Below, piece by piece: positions 1 to 8,872 of a DNA stretch of 64,000 nucleotides; the stretch's first letter is position 1, and each line of letters starts with the position of its first letter. The position numbers and the translations under genes are program-made. The stretch comes from Thermomicrobium sp. CFH 73360 (lineage in GTDB: Bacteria; Chloroflexota; Chloroflexia; Thermomicrobiales; Thermomicrobiaceae): NCBI RefSeq assembly GCF_023806465.1, contig NZ_JAMSLS010000001.1, positions 124,001-188,000 on the forward strand. Reading direction: 5' to 3'. The notes below the pieces were generated by a model that was given only the letters and a program-made list of their open reading frames with translations, was not told the DNA's origin and ran no database searches.

Positions 1-1102
1 GCGCGTTAGTGACCGGCGCTTCAGTGAAAAACAACGTGAGCATCGACCCGACTCGTTGCACCACAGCGGGCACACCGGCCAGACGCACAGCCTCACGCAA
101 GCCACGCTCCAGGCGTGCACCAAGCTCCTCGAGCCGCTCGTAAGCTCCCGGCTGACGCGCGAGCTCCAACGTCGCCAGCCCGGCCGCCATCGTGAGCGGA
201 TTTCCGGATAAGGTGCCCGCCTGATACACCGGTCCACTTGGTGCAACTTGCGCCATCAGATCGCGTCGCCCACCATACGCCCCAACGGGTAGTCCACCCC
301 CAATCACCTTGCCAAAGCAGGTGAGATCCGGTTCAACGCCGTACTTGCCTTGCGCGCCGTTCCATCCAATCCGAAAGCCTGTGATGACTTCATCAAAAAT
401 AAGGAGAGCGCCGCTTCCTTTGGTCAAGTCGCGCAAGCGCTGCAAGAATCCGGGAACCGGTGGTACCACGCCCATGTTCCCAGCGACCGGCTCAACGATG
501 ACCGCGGCAATCTGCTCACCGTACCGCGCGAACGCTTCCTCGGCCGCTGCGACATCGTTGTACGGCAGGACCAGCGTCTCGCGTGCTGTTCCACTGGTCA
601 CACCGGGAGTACCGGGAATACCAAATGTCAGGATTCCCGAGCCAGCAGCAACCAAGAGTGCATCGACATGGCCGTGATAGCAGCCGGCAAACTTGAGAAT
701 CAACGACCGGCCAGTGACTGCTCGCGCCAAGCGAATGGCACTCATGGTCGCTTCGGTCCCCGAGTTGACGAAGCGAACGAGCTCCACTGACGGCACCGCC
801 TCGACGATCGTGCGAGCCAGTTCAACCTCCTGCGGAGTCGGCAAGCCAAAGCTCGTGCCATTCTGCGCCGCTTCCGTAATTCGCGCGACAACATGGGGAT
901 GCGCATGCCCTGCAAAGAGCGCTCCCCACGAACAGATGAAATCGAGGTACCGTTGTCCATCAGCGTCGATAAGGTATGCCCCCTCTCCACGGACGATGAA
1001 GAGTGGATCGTCTGCGACAGCCCGAAAGGCACGCACGGGACTGTTCACACCCCCAGGAAGATATCGCTGCGCCGTCTCCCAGAGGATGCTTGATCGCGTC
1101 AT
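1..1102 (-). CDS. hemL: Glutamate-1-semialdehyde 2,1-aminomutase (partial, C-terminus off the left edge)
   Basis: This is a PLP enzyme that converts glutamate-1-semialdehyde to 5-aminolevulinate in the C5 route of haem synthesis. The translation opens MTRSSILWETAQRYLPGG and contains GKVIGGGLPVGAYGG, whose Lys is the PLP Schiff-base residue of the family. It still reads LTLFFTEAPVTN at the window edge. About 367 of the usual ~430 codons are present, so roughly 60 C-terminal residues are missing. The ATG at 1100-1102 is preceded by a good ribosome site (gaggggaa). It follows hemB with a gap of 16 bases, so it is the third gene of a hemCD-hemB-hemL operon. No hemA is seen in the window. Confidence 0.95.
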   Translation of the reverse strand, partial: MTRSSILWETAQRYLPGGVNSPVRAFRAVADDPLFIVRGEGAYLIDADGQRYLDFICSWGALFAGHAHPHVVARITEAAQNGTSFGLPTPQEVELARTIVEAVPSVELVRFVNSGTEATMSAIRLARAVTGRSLILKFAGCYHGHVDALLVAAGSGILTFGIPGTPGVTSGTARETLVLPYNDVAAAEEAFARYGEQIAAVIVEPVAGNMGVVPPVPGFLQRLRDLTKGSGALLIFDEVITGFRIGWNGAQGKYGVEPDLTCFGKVIGGGLPVGAYGGRRDLMAQVAPSGPVYQAGTLSGNPLTMAAGLATLELARQPGAYERLEELGARLERGLREAVRLAGVPAVVQRVGSMLTLFFTEAPVTNA

Positions 1103-1118
1103 CGGCTTCCCCTCTCGA

Positions 1119-2141
1119 TCACTCAGCAAGAGCACGTGCAGGCGCCATACTGATCTGCCCTTCGCGGAGCCAGCGTGCAACGTCCTTCGCGTGATAGGTG
1201 ATGATCATCTGCGCGCCAGCGCGGCGAATGCCGGTCAAAATCTCGACGACGACACGCTGCTCATCGATCCAGCCATTGCGCGCCGCCGCCTTGACCATCG
1301 CATACTCACCACTCACGTTATAGGCCGCAATTGGCACGTCAAAGCGCTCTCGCGCTGCAGAAACGACATCAAGGTAGGCAAGCGCCGGCTTCACGATGAT
1401 TGCATCCGCGCCTTCCTCGAGATCCGTTGCAATCTCGCGCAGCGCTTCGCGCCGGTTCCCCGGATCCATCTGATGCGATCGGCGGTCACCAAACGCCGGT
1501 GCAGATTCGGCCGCTTCTCGGAACGGCCCGTAGAACGCCGACGCGTATTTGGCAGCGTAGGAAAGAATCGGGATTTCCGAAAACCCAGCCTGGTCGAGTG
1601 CACGCCGGATCGCGCGTACGCGACCGTCCATCATATCGGACGGCGCAACCATGTCAGCACCAGCCTCGGCATGCGAAACAGCGGTCCGTGCCAAAAGCTC
1701 GAGCGTAGCATCGTTGAGAATGTGCCCATCGCGAACGATCCCGCAGTGCCCATGGGACGTATATTCGCAGTTGCAGACGTCTGTGATGACAACCAACTCC
1801 GGCGCGACCCGCTTCAACTCCCGGACCGCCCGCTGCACAATGCCATCCGGATCGTATGCCTCGCTCGCGAGTTCGTCCTTGCGAGCTGGGATACCGAAGA
1901 GAAGAACGGCAACGATCCCAAGTTCCAGAAGTTCCTCGGCCTCGCGCCCCAACTGATCTACGCTCAGCTGGTAGACACCAGGCATCGAGTTCACCTCTCG
2001 CCGAACGCCGTGGCCATGCACAACGAACAGCGGATAAATGAAGTCTTCGATGCTGAGTCTCGTCTCTCGGATAAGACGCCGCAGATTCTCACTCCGTCGC
2101 AGACGCCGAAAACGACGGAACTGCAGTGCCTCAGCACTCAC
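1119..2141 (-). CDS. hemB: Porphobilinogen synthase (delta-aminolevulinate dehydratase)
   Basis: This enzyme condenses two 5-aminolevulinates to porphobilinogen. The protein has 340 residues, normal for the family. The zinc-type metal site [14 protein letters not shown] is present (Cys123, Cys125, Cys133), and the two active-site lysines lie in [14 protein letters not shown] (Lys198) and [11 protein letters not shown] (Lys251). It starts with GTG overlapping the TGA of hemCD (GTGA), preceded by GAAGGGAG, so the two genes are translationally coupled. hemL follows after 16 bases. Confidence 0.97.
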   Translation of the reverse strand: MSAEALQFRRFRRLRRSENLRRLIRETRLSIEDFIYPLFVVHGHGVRREVNSMPGVYQLSVDQLGREAEELLELGIVAVLLFGIPARKDELASEAYDPDGIVQRAVRELKRVAPELVVITDVCNCEYTSHGHCGIVRDGHILNDATLELLARTAVSHAEAGADMVAPSDMMDGRVRAIRRALDQAGFSEIPILSYAAKYASAFYGPFREAAESAPAFGDRRSHQMDPGNRREALREIATDLEEGADAIIVKPALAYLDVVSAARERFDVPIAAYNVSGEYAMVKAAARNGWIDEQRVVVEILTGIRRAGAQMIITYHAKDVARWLREGQISMAPARALAE

Positions 2142-3829
2142 CGCGAACTCCCTTCGGCTCGTACAATCGCCTCGATGAGGCCATCGATCGTATGTCGCTC
2201 TGCAACGACGTCCACCCGCACCTGCAGCTCGCGCGCGGTGGCTGCCGTCACGGGCCCGATCGCTGCCACCCGCACCTGGCTGGGCACGTTGGCAAAGTCA
2301 CCGACCGCCGCGACGAGACTCCGCACGGTTGAACTCGATGTCAGGAGCACCCAATCAATCCGACCATCAATGAGGTCATGCCGAACATTTTCTGGCAAGG
2401 GAAGAGACTGGGTGCGATACGCGGGCACAACGACCACGTTGGCACCAGCCTCAGCGAGAGCGCGCGGCAGGACATCGCGCGCCTCGGCGGCTCGAGGAAG
2501 CAAGATTCGTGCATTACCCACGCCTTGGGCGATGAGTTCCTTAGCCACCGCTTCGGCAACGTAGTTCCGCGGAACGAGGCTCGGTGTGACCCCGTGTGCA
2601 GCGAGCTCCCGAGCTGTCCCTGGACCAATTGCAGCCACCTTCACTGCACGCAACACATCGACAAATCGGCCAAGCATGCCTAGCCGGTCGATCACGACCC
2701 GTACGCCGTTGACGCTGGTGAACACCACCCAGTCAAACCGTTCTAGTTCTGCGAGGGCGCGATCCAGTGGCTCCCAGTCATCTGGTGGCACAATGCGGAT
2801 GGCAGGAGCGACAACGGGTACGGCCTGGAGTGCACGCAAGCGCTCAACAAGATCACGCTCTTGCCCAAGCGGTCGCAAAACCAGGACACGCCGTCCGGCT
2901 AGAGGAGCACTCCTCTCTGGCTGCCACGATCCACGTCCTGCCAGTTCAGCCTGGATCTCCCGTGCTAACTCGGCCGCAGCTCGGATCGCGTCCGAGGTCG
3001 GCCACGACACCTGACGACGCAGGAGGGGACCCCGCTCGCTTCCTGCCACCGCCACGCGAAGCGTCACCATCCCATGCGCTACGGTGGCATAGGCACCGAG
3101 CGGCAAGGAACATCCACTACCGAATGCCGCGAGGAAAGACCGTTCGACAGCCACTGCAAGATGCAGATCTGGCTCATCGACCTGGGCGACGATCGCCCCT
3201 ACCGGATCGTCAACCCGGCAAACGAGCGCCAGCGCTCCTTGACCTGGAGCCGGGACGAAGATGTCAGAACCAAGATATTCGGTGACGACATCCAGTCGCC
3301 CCAGTCGCGCAAGACCAGCCGCCGCAAGGATGAGCGCATCAAATGCTCCATCCCAAAGCTTGCGGAGTCGGGTGTCAACATTTCCCCGCACATCGGCGAG
3401 TTCGACATCTGGTCGGAGCGCTGCGACCAAGGCGCGACGACGACGGGAACTGGTCCCAATTCGCGCTCCGGGTGGAAGAGTTGCAAGCGTCGCGCCGGAT
3501 CGGCTCACCACAACGTCCCGTACATCTTCCCGACCAAGGACGGCCACCAGCTCCAAGCCACGGGGAAGTTGTGTGGGAAGGTCCTTGGCACTGTGCACTG
3601 CAAGGTCGATTCCTCCCGCGAGGAGCGCCTCATGGAGCTCCTTGACAAAGACGCCGCTCCCACCAAGGACCGTGAGCGACGTCGCTCGATCTCGATCGCC
3701 AGTCGTGACAATAGGAACGATGGTCCACTGTTGATCAGGAGCGACGCGCAGAAGCGCGGCCACGGCCTGTTGCGCTTGGGCGAGAGCGAGCGCGCTACCT
3801 CTCGTTCCGACGCGAAGCTCCGTCGCCAC
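2138..3829 (-). CDS. hemCD: Fused porphobilinogen deaminase / uroporphyrinogen-III synthase
   Basis: This one protein of 563 residues carries two consecutive haem-pathway steps. Residues 1 to about 305 are hydroxymethylbilane synthase, with the [13 protein letters not shown] start, [10 protein letters not shown], and Cys240 in [12 protein letters not shown], which anchors the dipyrromethane cofactor. Residues from about 315 to 563 match uroporphyrinogen-III synthase ([39 protein letters not shown]). The fusion could pass the unstable hydroxymethylbilane directly between sites. GTG start with AGAGG seven bases upstream. It is the first gene of the haem operon, divergent from the oxidoreductase at 4042. 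Confidence 0.95.
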   Translation of the reverse strand: MATELRVGTRGSALALAQAQQAVAALLRVAPDQQWTIVPIVTTGDRDRATSLTVLGGSGVFVKELHEALLAGGIDLAVHSAKDLPTQLPRGLELVAVLGREDVRDVVVSRSGATLATLPPGARIGTSSRRRRALVAALRPDVELADVRGNVDTRLRKLWDGAFDALILAAAGLARLGRLDVVTEYLGSDIFVPAPGQGALALVCRVDDPVGAIVAQVDEPDLHLAVAVERSFLAAFGSGCSLPLGAYATVAHGMVTLRVAVAGSERGPLLRRQVSWPTSDAIRAAAELAREIQAELAGRGSWQPERSAPLAGRRVLVLRPLGQERDLVERLRALQAVPVVAPAIRIVPPDDWEPLDRALAELERFDWVVFTSVNGVRVVIDRLGMLGRFVDVLRAVKVAAIGPGTARELAAHGVTPSLVPRNYVAEAVAKELIAQGVGNARILLPRAAEARDVLPRALAEAGANVVVVPAYRTQSLPLPENVRHDLIDGRIDWVLLTSSSTVRSLVAAVGDFANVPSQVRVAAIGPVTAATARELQVRVDVVAERHTIDGLIEAIVRAEGSSR

Positions 3830-4041
3830 GGTCGCCTCTGCATCCTTCCCCGTAGATTTCTCGTCTCCAGTTTCTGCTCGATGTTGTCAAATCTGCTCGA
3901 ATCTGTTCACCATTTCCTTGTCCCGGGATTCTACGCCATGTCTTGCCCCTCGACAACCAAGATCGCGTTCTCGATCACTCGCTTCGCTGACTGGGTACAA
4001 TCCCCACGTGGTCGCGTGATGGAAGCCGAAGGGGGCAAGCA

Positions 4042-5211
4042 ATGGCGCGCAACGTCCTCATCATTGGTGCAGGACCAGGTGGCCTCGCAGCTGCTCGGGC
4101 ACTGCGCGCATATCTCGATCCCAACGATCGTATTGTTGTCATCGATCGGCACGACGAACAGCGCCTTGGAGTAACGCTCCTCTTGATCATGCGCGGCTGG
4201 CGCGAACCCGAGGAAGTCATGATCCGGCCATCGCGCGTGCTCGCTGGCACGGCCGAATTGCTTGTCGCCGAAGCGTTGCAAATCGACCCAGCCGCGCGAC
4301 GTGTCGAGACGAGTGTCGGATCCATCACCTACGACGCACTCGTCTTGGCCAGCGGTGCAGAGGTCGTCCCAGAAGTGATCCCCGGATTAGCGAGCGCGCT
4401 TGAGAACGGCGTCGCCGGCCACTGCTGGACCCTTCCTGCTGCGCTCCAGTTGCGTGAGCGTCTCCAGTGTTTCCCTGGGGGACGCGTCTTGATCGTTGTT
4501 GCCCGCCTGCCGTACAAGTGCCCGCCAGCGCCCTACGAGGTCGCCTTGTTGGTTCGTGATCTCGCCCAGGAGCGAGGAATCGACCAGTCGATTGAAGTGA
4601 CCGTCGTGACACCCGAGCCGAGCCCGCTGGCCGTCGCTGGCCCCGCGATTGGCGAGCAGCTGACCCGCCTGCTTGAAGCCCGTGGCGTGAGCGTGCGCAC
4701 CGGTGAGCAACTCAGTTCAGTCGATTCACGACACCGTGAGGTCGTTTTCGCCTCTGGCAGCCGAGAACTCTTTGATCTCTTGATCGTTGTGCCACCGCAC
4801 CGCGCGCCCGCACTGGTTCGCGACGCAGGCCTGGCAGACGGCGATTGGGTTCCGGCCTCGTTAGAAACGATGCGCACGAGTGTCGAGGGGATCTGGGCTA
4901 TCGGGGATGTTGCAGCCGTACGTATCCGCGAAAACCTGCTCGTACCCAAGGCAGCAGTTTTTGCTCAACAGCAAGCGGAAGTTGCCGCACGCGACATTGC
5001 TCGCTGGTTGGGCTACGATGCTCCCGAACCCGAGGTGCGAGCATACGGTCGCTGCTGGTTCCTCACCGGCCGTGGCGTGGCTGGCGCGATCGAAGGCGAT
5101 TTTCTCGCCGAGCCTCGTCCAGCAGTGACACTCTCTTCACCCTCACCGGAAGGGTTCACGCAGATGGAAGGGGAACTCGCAAACTGGCTGGCTCAGGATC
5201 CCGGTCGCTAA
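4042..5211 (+). CDS. FAD-dependent pyridine-nucleotide/sulfide:quinone-type oxidoreductase
   Basis: The protein has 389 residues. The N-terminal dinucleotide fold is clear (VLIIGAGPGGLAAARAL), and a second glycine-rich strand comes near residue 150 (GGRVLIVVARLPYKCPPAPYE). The PYKCPPAP stretch, with one Cys, resembles the sulfide:quinone oxidoreductase / flavocytochrome c sulfide dehydrogenase branch. The EGIWAIGDVAAV motif near residue 285 binds the FAD ribityl chain. I see only this one candidate redox Cys in the usual SQR positions, so sulfide oxidation is possible but not shown; a NADH:quinone type enzyme is the alternative. ATG with GAAGGGGG upstream. It stands alone between a divergent haem operon and convergent folE. 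Confidence 0.75.
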   Translation: MARNVLIIGAGPGGLAAARALRAYLDPNDRIVVIDRHDEQRLGVTLLLIMRGWREPEEVMIRPSRVLAGTAELLVAEALQIDPAARRVETSVGSITYDALVLASGAEVVPEVIPGLASALENGVAGHCWTLPAALQLRERLQCFPGGRVLIVVARLPYKCPPAPYEVALLVRDLAQERGIDQSIEVTVVTPEPSPLAVAGPAIGEQLTRLLEARGVSVRTGEQLSSVDSRHREVVFASGSRELFDLLIVVPPHRAPALVRDAGLADGDWVPASLETMRTSVEGIWAIGDVAAVRIRENLLVPKAAVFAQQQAEVAARDIARWLGYDAPEPEVRAYGRCWFLTGRGVAGAIEGDFLAEPRPAVTLSSPSPEGFTQMEGELANWLAQDPGR

Positions 5212-5232
5212 GCTCTTGCGTTACCGCCGTTT

Positions 5233-5856
5233 TTACGTTGTGGTCGAGAGCAAACGGTAGAACTCGTCACGCGCCTCGGGCGACTCACGAAAGATGCCCA
5301 GCATAGCACTTGTGGTCGTCCGAGCGTGTTGCTTCTCCACGCCTCGCATCATCATGCAGAGATGAATACCGTCCGCAACCACCGCAACACCTTGTGGTGC
5401 CAAGAGATCCTGAATTGCCTGCGCGACTTGCTGGGTCAGACGCTCCTGCACCTGAAGCCGACGAGCATAGAGGTCGACGATCCGCGCGAACTTGCTCAAA
5501 CCGAGGATCTTTCCTTGCGGTAGATATCCAATATGAATATGGCCAAAAAATGGCAGAAGATGGTGCTCACACATCGAATAGAACTCTATTCCCTTCACGA
5601 CTACCATTGTGTTTTCTTCCACATGAAAGATCGCTCCATTCACAATCTCTTGCAAATTCTGGCGATACCCTCGGGTGAGGAATGCCCACGCCTCAGCGAC
5701 ACGTTGCGGTGTTCGCTCCAGTCCTTCCCGCTCTGGATCCTCGCCGATCAACTCGAGCCATTCGGCGACCAATTCTTGGAGCCGCGTCAGATTCACCGAC
5801 GTCGTAAAACGCAGACCAGTGTCTTCAGCCTCGATTACTCGTTCGGGGTGTGTCAT
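5233..5856 (-). CDS. folE: GTP cyclohydrolase I
   Basis: This enzyme opens GTP to 7,8-dihydroneopterin triphosphate, the first step to folate or pterin cofactors. The protein has 207 residues. The zinc ligands are Cys96 and His99 in [13 protein letters not shown] and Cys167 in [11 protein letters not shown], with the family blocks [18 protein letters not shown] and [12 protein letters not shown] preceded by GGAG. It ends 21 bases from the end of the convergent oxidoreductase. No other folate gene is adjacent. Confidence 0.97.
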   Translation of the reverse strand: MTHPERVIEAEDTGLRFTTSVNLTRLQELVAEWLELIGEDPEREGLERTPQRVAEAWAFLTRGYRQNLQEIVNGAIFHVEENTMVVVKGIEFYSMCEHHLLPFFGHIHIGYLPQGKILGLSKFARIVDLYARRLQVQERLTQQVAQAIQDLLAPQGVAVVADGIHLCMMMRGVEKQHARTTTSAMLGIFRESPEARDEFYRLLSTTT

Positions 5857-6242
5857 GAAAAGCGCTCCGCATTTCCTTCAGAATCGTCACCAGCCAGACG
5901 CACAGACGCCAACTGGTGGGTCACACTGTGCGCCCGGCTTGGCATGAGCATACACGGGCACCACATGGTGAGCAATTTTGTGTTGCCTGTCGCAGTGGAC
6001 CACCACCTCGCCACTCCGGAGCTTCCTCAACACGACCCTTCCCGAAACGACGCAACCATTTGCCGTGGCCACTGTAAATTGCGCGATATCAACAAGAACC
6101 TGCGATCACAAGAAGAACTTCACCGATAGGACACAAACGGTCTTCTGCTCCCGCCCACTCCCAGCTGGAGCCCTTCCAAGGCCACGTCGGCTGTCGCAGT
6201 TGACACTCGACGTCTCCTCGAACGGCATCAGACATTCTCTGT
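5857..6242. other. Intergenic region, 386 bp
   Basis: This lies between folE and the CDP-alcohol phosphatidyltransferase (both minus strand). A GTG-started minus-strand frame at 5887-6072 could encode 61 residues with four Cys, but it has no ribosome site and uses AGG codons that are rare in the neighbouring genes. No RNA gene or clear promoter was seen. Confidence 0.5.
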
Positions 6243-7082
6243 TCAGGAACTGCTCCCCAGAAGCCGACCGCCGAGTTCTCTCCGGACCAAAACCCAGCGA
6301 CCGATGGTCACGACCACTGGAACAAGGAGTTGACTGAGGACGAAACTCGGATACTGTGTCAGGCGCTGCCGCCATAAGAAGACACTAAGCCAAGCATATT
6401 GCGTCGAAAGCCCCAGGTTCGCTCCTGCAAAGGTTACCCAGCGATCCCACCAGCGCTGAGCAACCTCCGCTCGATTCGGATCGCTGCGCGCAACGAGCGC
6501 AAGGAGCTTCATCTCCAACCATCTGATTGCCTGATCCTGTGGCGTGTAAACAATCCGGTAGATCCAGCGAGCCAAGGCTAGTCCCCAACCGTCCCGATCC
6601 CGCACCTCAGGACGAAACACCTCTCCTCGTGCTGAGCGGTAGCAGTACTCCACATTGAAGTCCCAGCTGAGCAGCAGCGTCAGCACCGTGAAGGCAGCGA
6701 GTGATCGGCAACGTTGCCCTGTTCGAGCGGCCACCGCAGCAAAGAGTGCCAGATTGACAGCTCCATCGAGCTCGGTATCCAGATACCGGCCCAGTTCAGT
6801 TTCCTCTCCTCGGAGTCGCGCCAGCTGGCCATCCGCATTGTCCAAAACAGTAACAGCTTGGAGGAGCAACGCAGCCAGCCGATCAGCACCACGTGCAATC
6901 AAACTTGCAGCACACAGGCCAAGCACGGTGTGTACAAGAACAAGGTCAGTCGGTCGTACAGGCGCACGCAAGACACTGCGCGCAACAAGAAAACCGAGCG
7001 GGCGAAACAGCGCGAAGTTGACCAGCTCCGGGGCCGGTCGCATCTTCAGACTACGACGGAACTCTGTCAACCATGTTCGCAT
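6243..7082 (-). CDS. CDP-alcohol phosphatidyltransferase family membrane protein
   Basis: This integral membrane enzyme is expected to transfer a phosphatidyl or related group from a CDP-linked donor to an alcohol. The full family signature DG-x2-AR-x8-G-x3-D-x3-D is present (residues 84-106: DGQLAR, then G and two spaced Asp). Several hydrophobic segments flank it. The protein has 279 residues, longer than PgsA (~190), with a long hydrophilic stretch at about 130-190, so the acceptor cannot be assigned. It begins 22 bases after the HpaI-type aldolase and is probably co-transcribed. The ribosome site is weak; a start at Met14 is possible. Confidence 0.85.
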   Translation of the reverse strand: MRTWLTEFRRSLKMRPAPELVNFALFRPLGFLVARSVLRAPVRPTDLVLVHTVLGLCAASLIARGADRLAALLLQAVTVLDNADGQLARLRGEETELGRYLDTELDGAVNLALFAAVAARTGQRCRSLAAFTVLTLLLSWDFNVEYCYRSARGEVFRPEVRDRDGWGLALARWIYRIVYTPQDQAIRWLEMKLLALVARSDPNRAEVAQRWWDRWVTFAGANLGLSTQYAWLSVFLWRQRLTQYPSFVLSQLLVPVVVTIGRWVLVRRELGGRLLGSSS

Positions 7083-7104
7083 GAAAGAGCGCTCGTCTGA
7101 CCAC

Positions 7105-7890
7105 TTACTCGCCGTATCCTCGCCCTACCTGAGCCGCCAGTCCAAGTCGCTCCACACCAGTCAAGGCTCCTTGGACCAGGAACCCAATATCACTTCCGGC
7201 AGTTACGAAGTGGAAACCTTGGGCCGCCCGTCGCAACGCGTCGTCGACGCTATACGCCGCATAGCCGGCGATTTTCCCCGTCTTCCGGCACGCCTCGAGA
7301 ACACGCTCGATGGCCCGCTCTTGCCGCTCATCTTCTGCCGCACGCCGCGGATCGATACCAAGTGAAAGCGCAAGATCCCCGGGGCCAATCCAACAGCCAT
7401 CGATCCCAGGTACAGAAAGGATTGCCTCAGCGTTCTCGACCGCTTGCGCACTTTCGATCTGCACAGCGACAAAGAGTTCCTCGTCGATCCACTCCGGATA
7501 GTCCGATCCATAGACACGCGCTCGGCCCCAGCCCCATGACCGTTTGCCACGAGGTGGAAAGCGACACGCCTCCGCTACCGCTTGCGCATCCTCCTGCGTG
7601 TGGATCAGTGGGACGACGATTCCCAGCACGCCGTCATCGAGCAGCCGACCGATCAACGTGTAATCATTGCGGGCGACACGTGCCATGGGAACTGCCCGAC
7701 CGCAGGAGAGCGCCATCAGCGTCGCAATGAGAGTGTCGGATCCGAATGTCCCATGCTGCGTATCAATCAGGATGAAATCGATCCCGCAATTGGCAAGTGC
7801 TTCCGCCACCAGCGGTGCACCAAGCTGCAGTGTGTACCCGAACGCCGGTTGTCCGGCCAGCATCTTTCGCTTTGCGATGTTCTGTCGCAT
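7105..7890 (-). CDS. HpcH/HpaI family aldolase (2-oxo-acid class II aldolase)
   Basis: The predicted protein has 261 residues and is a metal-dependent pyruvate-type aldolase. The catalytic His46 lies in LIDTQHGTFG, Arg71 in PMARVARND, and the metal ligands in VQIESAQAVENAEAI (Glu146) and IGPGDLALSLG (Asp172). The ATG at 7888-7890 is chosen because GGAGGGG lies just upstream and the protein then matches family length; the frame is open further upstream but that part looks non-coding. The substrate is unknown. The gene is followed by the CDP-alcohol phosphatidyltransferase, with no aromatic-degradation genes nearby. Confidence 0.9.
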   Translation of the reverse strand: MRQNIAKRKMLAGQPAFGYTLQLGAPLVAEALANCGIDFILIDTQHGTFGSDTLIATLMALSCGRAVPMARVARNDYTLIGRLLDDGVLGIVVPLIHTQEDAQAVAEACRFPPRGKRSWGWGRARVYGSDYPEWIDEELFVAVQIESAQAVENAEAILSVPGIDGCWIGPGDLALSLGIDPRRAAEDERQERAIERVLEACRKTGKIAGYAAYSVDDALRRAAQGFHFVTAGSDIGFLVQGALTGVERLGLAAQVGRGYGE

Positions 7891-8800
7891 CAACCCCTCC
7901 GGTCTGCAGCAGCCTGGCCCCTCTGCGCTAACACTACCCGATCCCAGCAGGGACGTGAAGTGCTTACGCCAATGCGAGTACGATGCGCACCGCAGCGCAC
8001 GTGTCACACCGACGACCACCCAGCCATGACGCTGGCTGGCGACCTTCGCGTCGCGGTTCAGACACCACCAGCGATCAGGCCACAATTCAGGCAAGCGACA
8101 ATCCCCTTACCAAGAGCCTCCCTCGAGGTGCGGTGCTTCGGCAGGAAGTTGCCCAAGACCTCCCATAGACAAAGGATAGGTGAGCGTGTCACTCACCAAG
8201 AGTGCTCCTGCTGCGCCAACCAAGCGAAAAGCCGCTCAAACTCCGCCATCCTTCTGCAGCAAATCCTCGCTTTTCCAGCAACCGGACGCGATTTACTACA
8301 CTCCTCACGTAGCGGCATTCCAGCATCCCACGATGGCGAGGTCCCCTGTGGTTGCCACGCGGCATCGGCGAGCTGCCGGTAAGATCAGTATCCGCACAGA
8401 ACTCATTGAACCAACAGTTGGCCGCTCCTGACGACATTGCGTCAAGACGGCATCACACCGTTCAGGCGTTGCCGTCACCTCCTTGTCGGCGTCGGCATTC
8501 GCCGCCTCACCTTAGGCATTCGTACGAAGTCGACCACAGAGGGTGCCGAATTTCACAATGGCACCTCTTGCTGTGAGAGAAGGGCGCTGCACTTGTGGTC
8601 TTGACGACAACGTGCAACACGATACTCGATTGACCAACGAAAGAACAGTGAGACCCCTGGGGCAATTCTCCGGTTCGGCGCAGCGGTGGCGCCTGTCTCC
8701 AATTCCGCGTTATGACAACGAATTGAATCGACTGATCCGTGAGTGCAGGAGGCACGGCAGTACAGGTCATCACGCCGATCAACGAGTGAGAGCATTTTGG
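7891..8800. other. Intergenic region, about 0.9 kb
   Basis: This long gap lies between the divergent aldolase and helicase genes. Frames open here on both strands give low-complexity or unfamiliar translations without ribosome sites, so I call no gene. It should contain the promoters of both units. Confidence 0.5.
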
Positions 8801-8842
8801 TATACTGAGGTGGTTGTGCACTCGAAGTGGAGCTGCACAACC
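8801..8842 (+). promoter_or_regulatory. -10 box and strong leader hairpin before the DEAD-box helicase
   Basis: TATACT at 8801-8806 resembles a -10 box; no good -35 was found. It is followed at once by an inverted repeat: GGTTGTGCACTC (8812-8823) pairs with GAG-C-TGCACAACC (8830-8842), 12 base pairs with one bulged C and a six-base loop. The hairpin would form near the 5' end of the mRNA, about 20 bases before the ribosome site at 8861. Confidence 0.5.
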
Positions 8843-8872
8843 GACGAACAATACTGTATTGAGGAGAACTAC

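Noticed and set aside
693-2564. Long plus-strand frame of 623 codons across the haem genes
   Set aside because: It is antisense to hemL, hemB and hemCD, which have clear family motifs on the minus strand. The translation is basic and low in hydrophobic structure, typical of a shadow frame in GC-rich DNA.
5887-6072. Possible 61-residue minus-strand protein with four Cys in the folE-downstream gap
   Set aside because: It starts with GTG without a ribosome site and uses AGG codons rare in nearby genes. Conservation in relatives would be needed to accept it.
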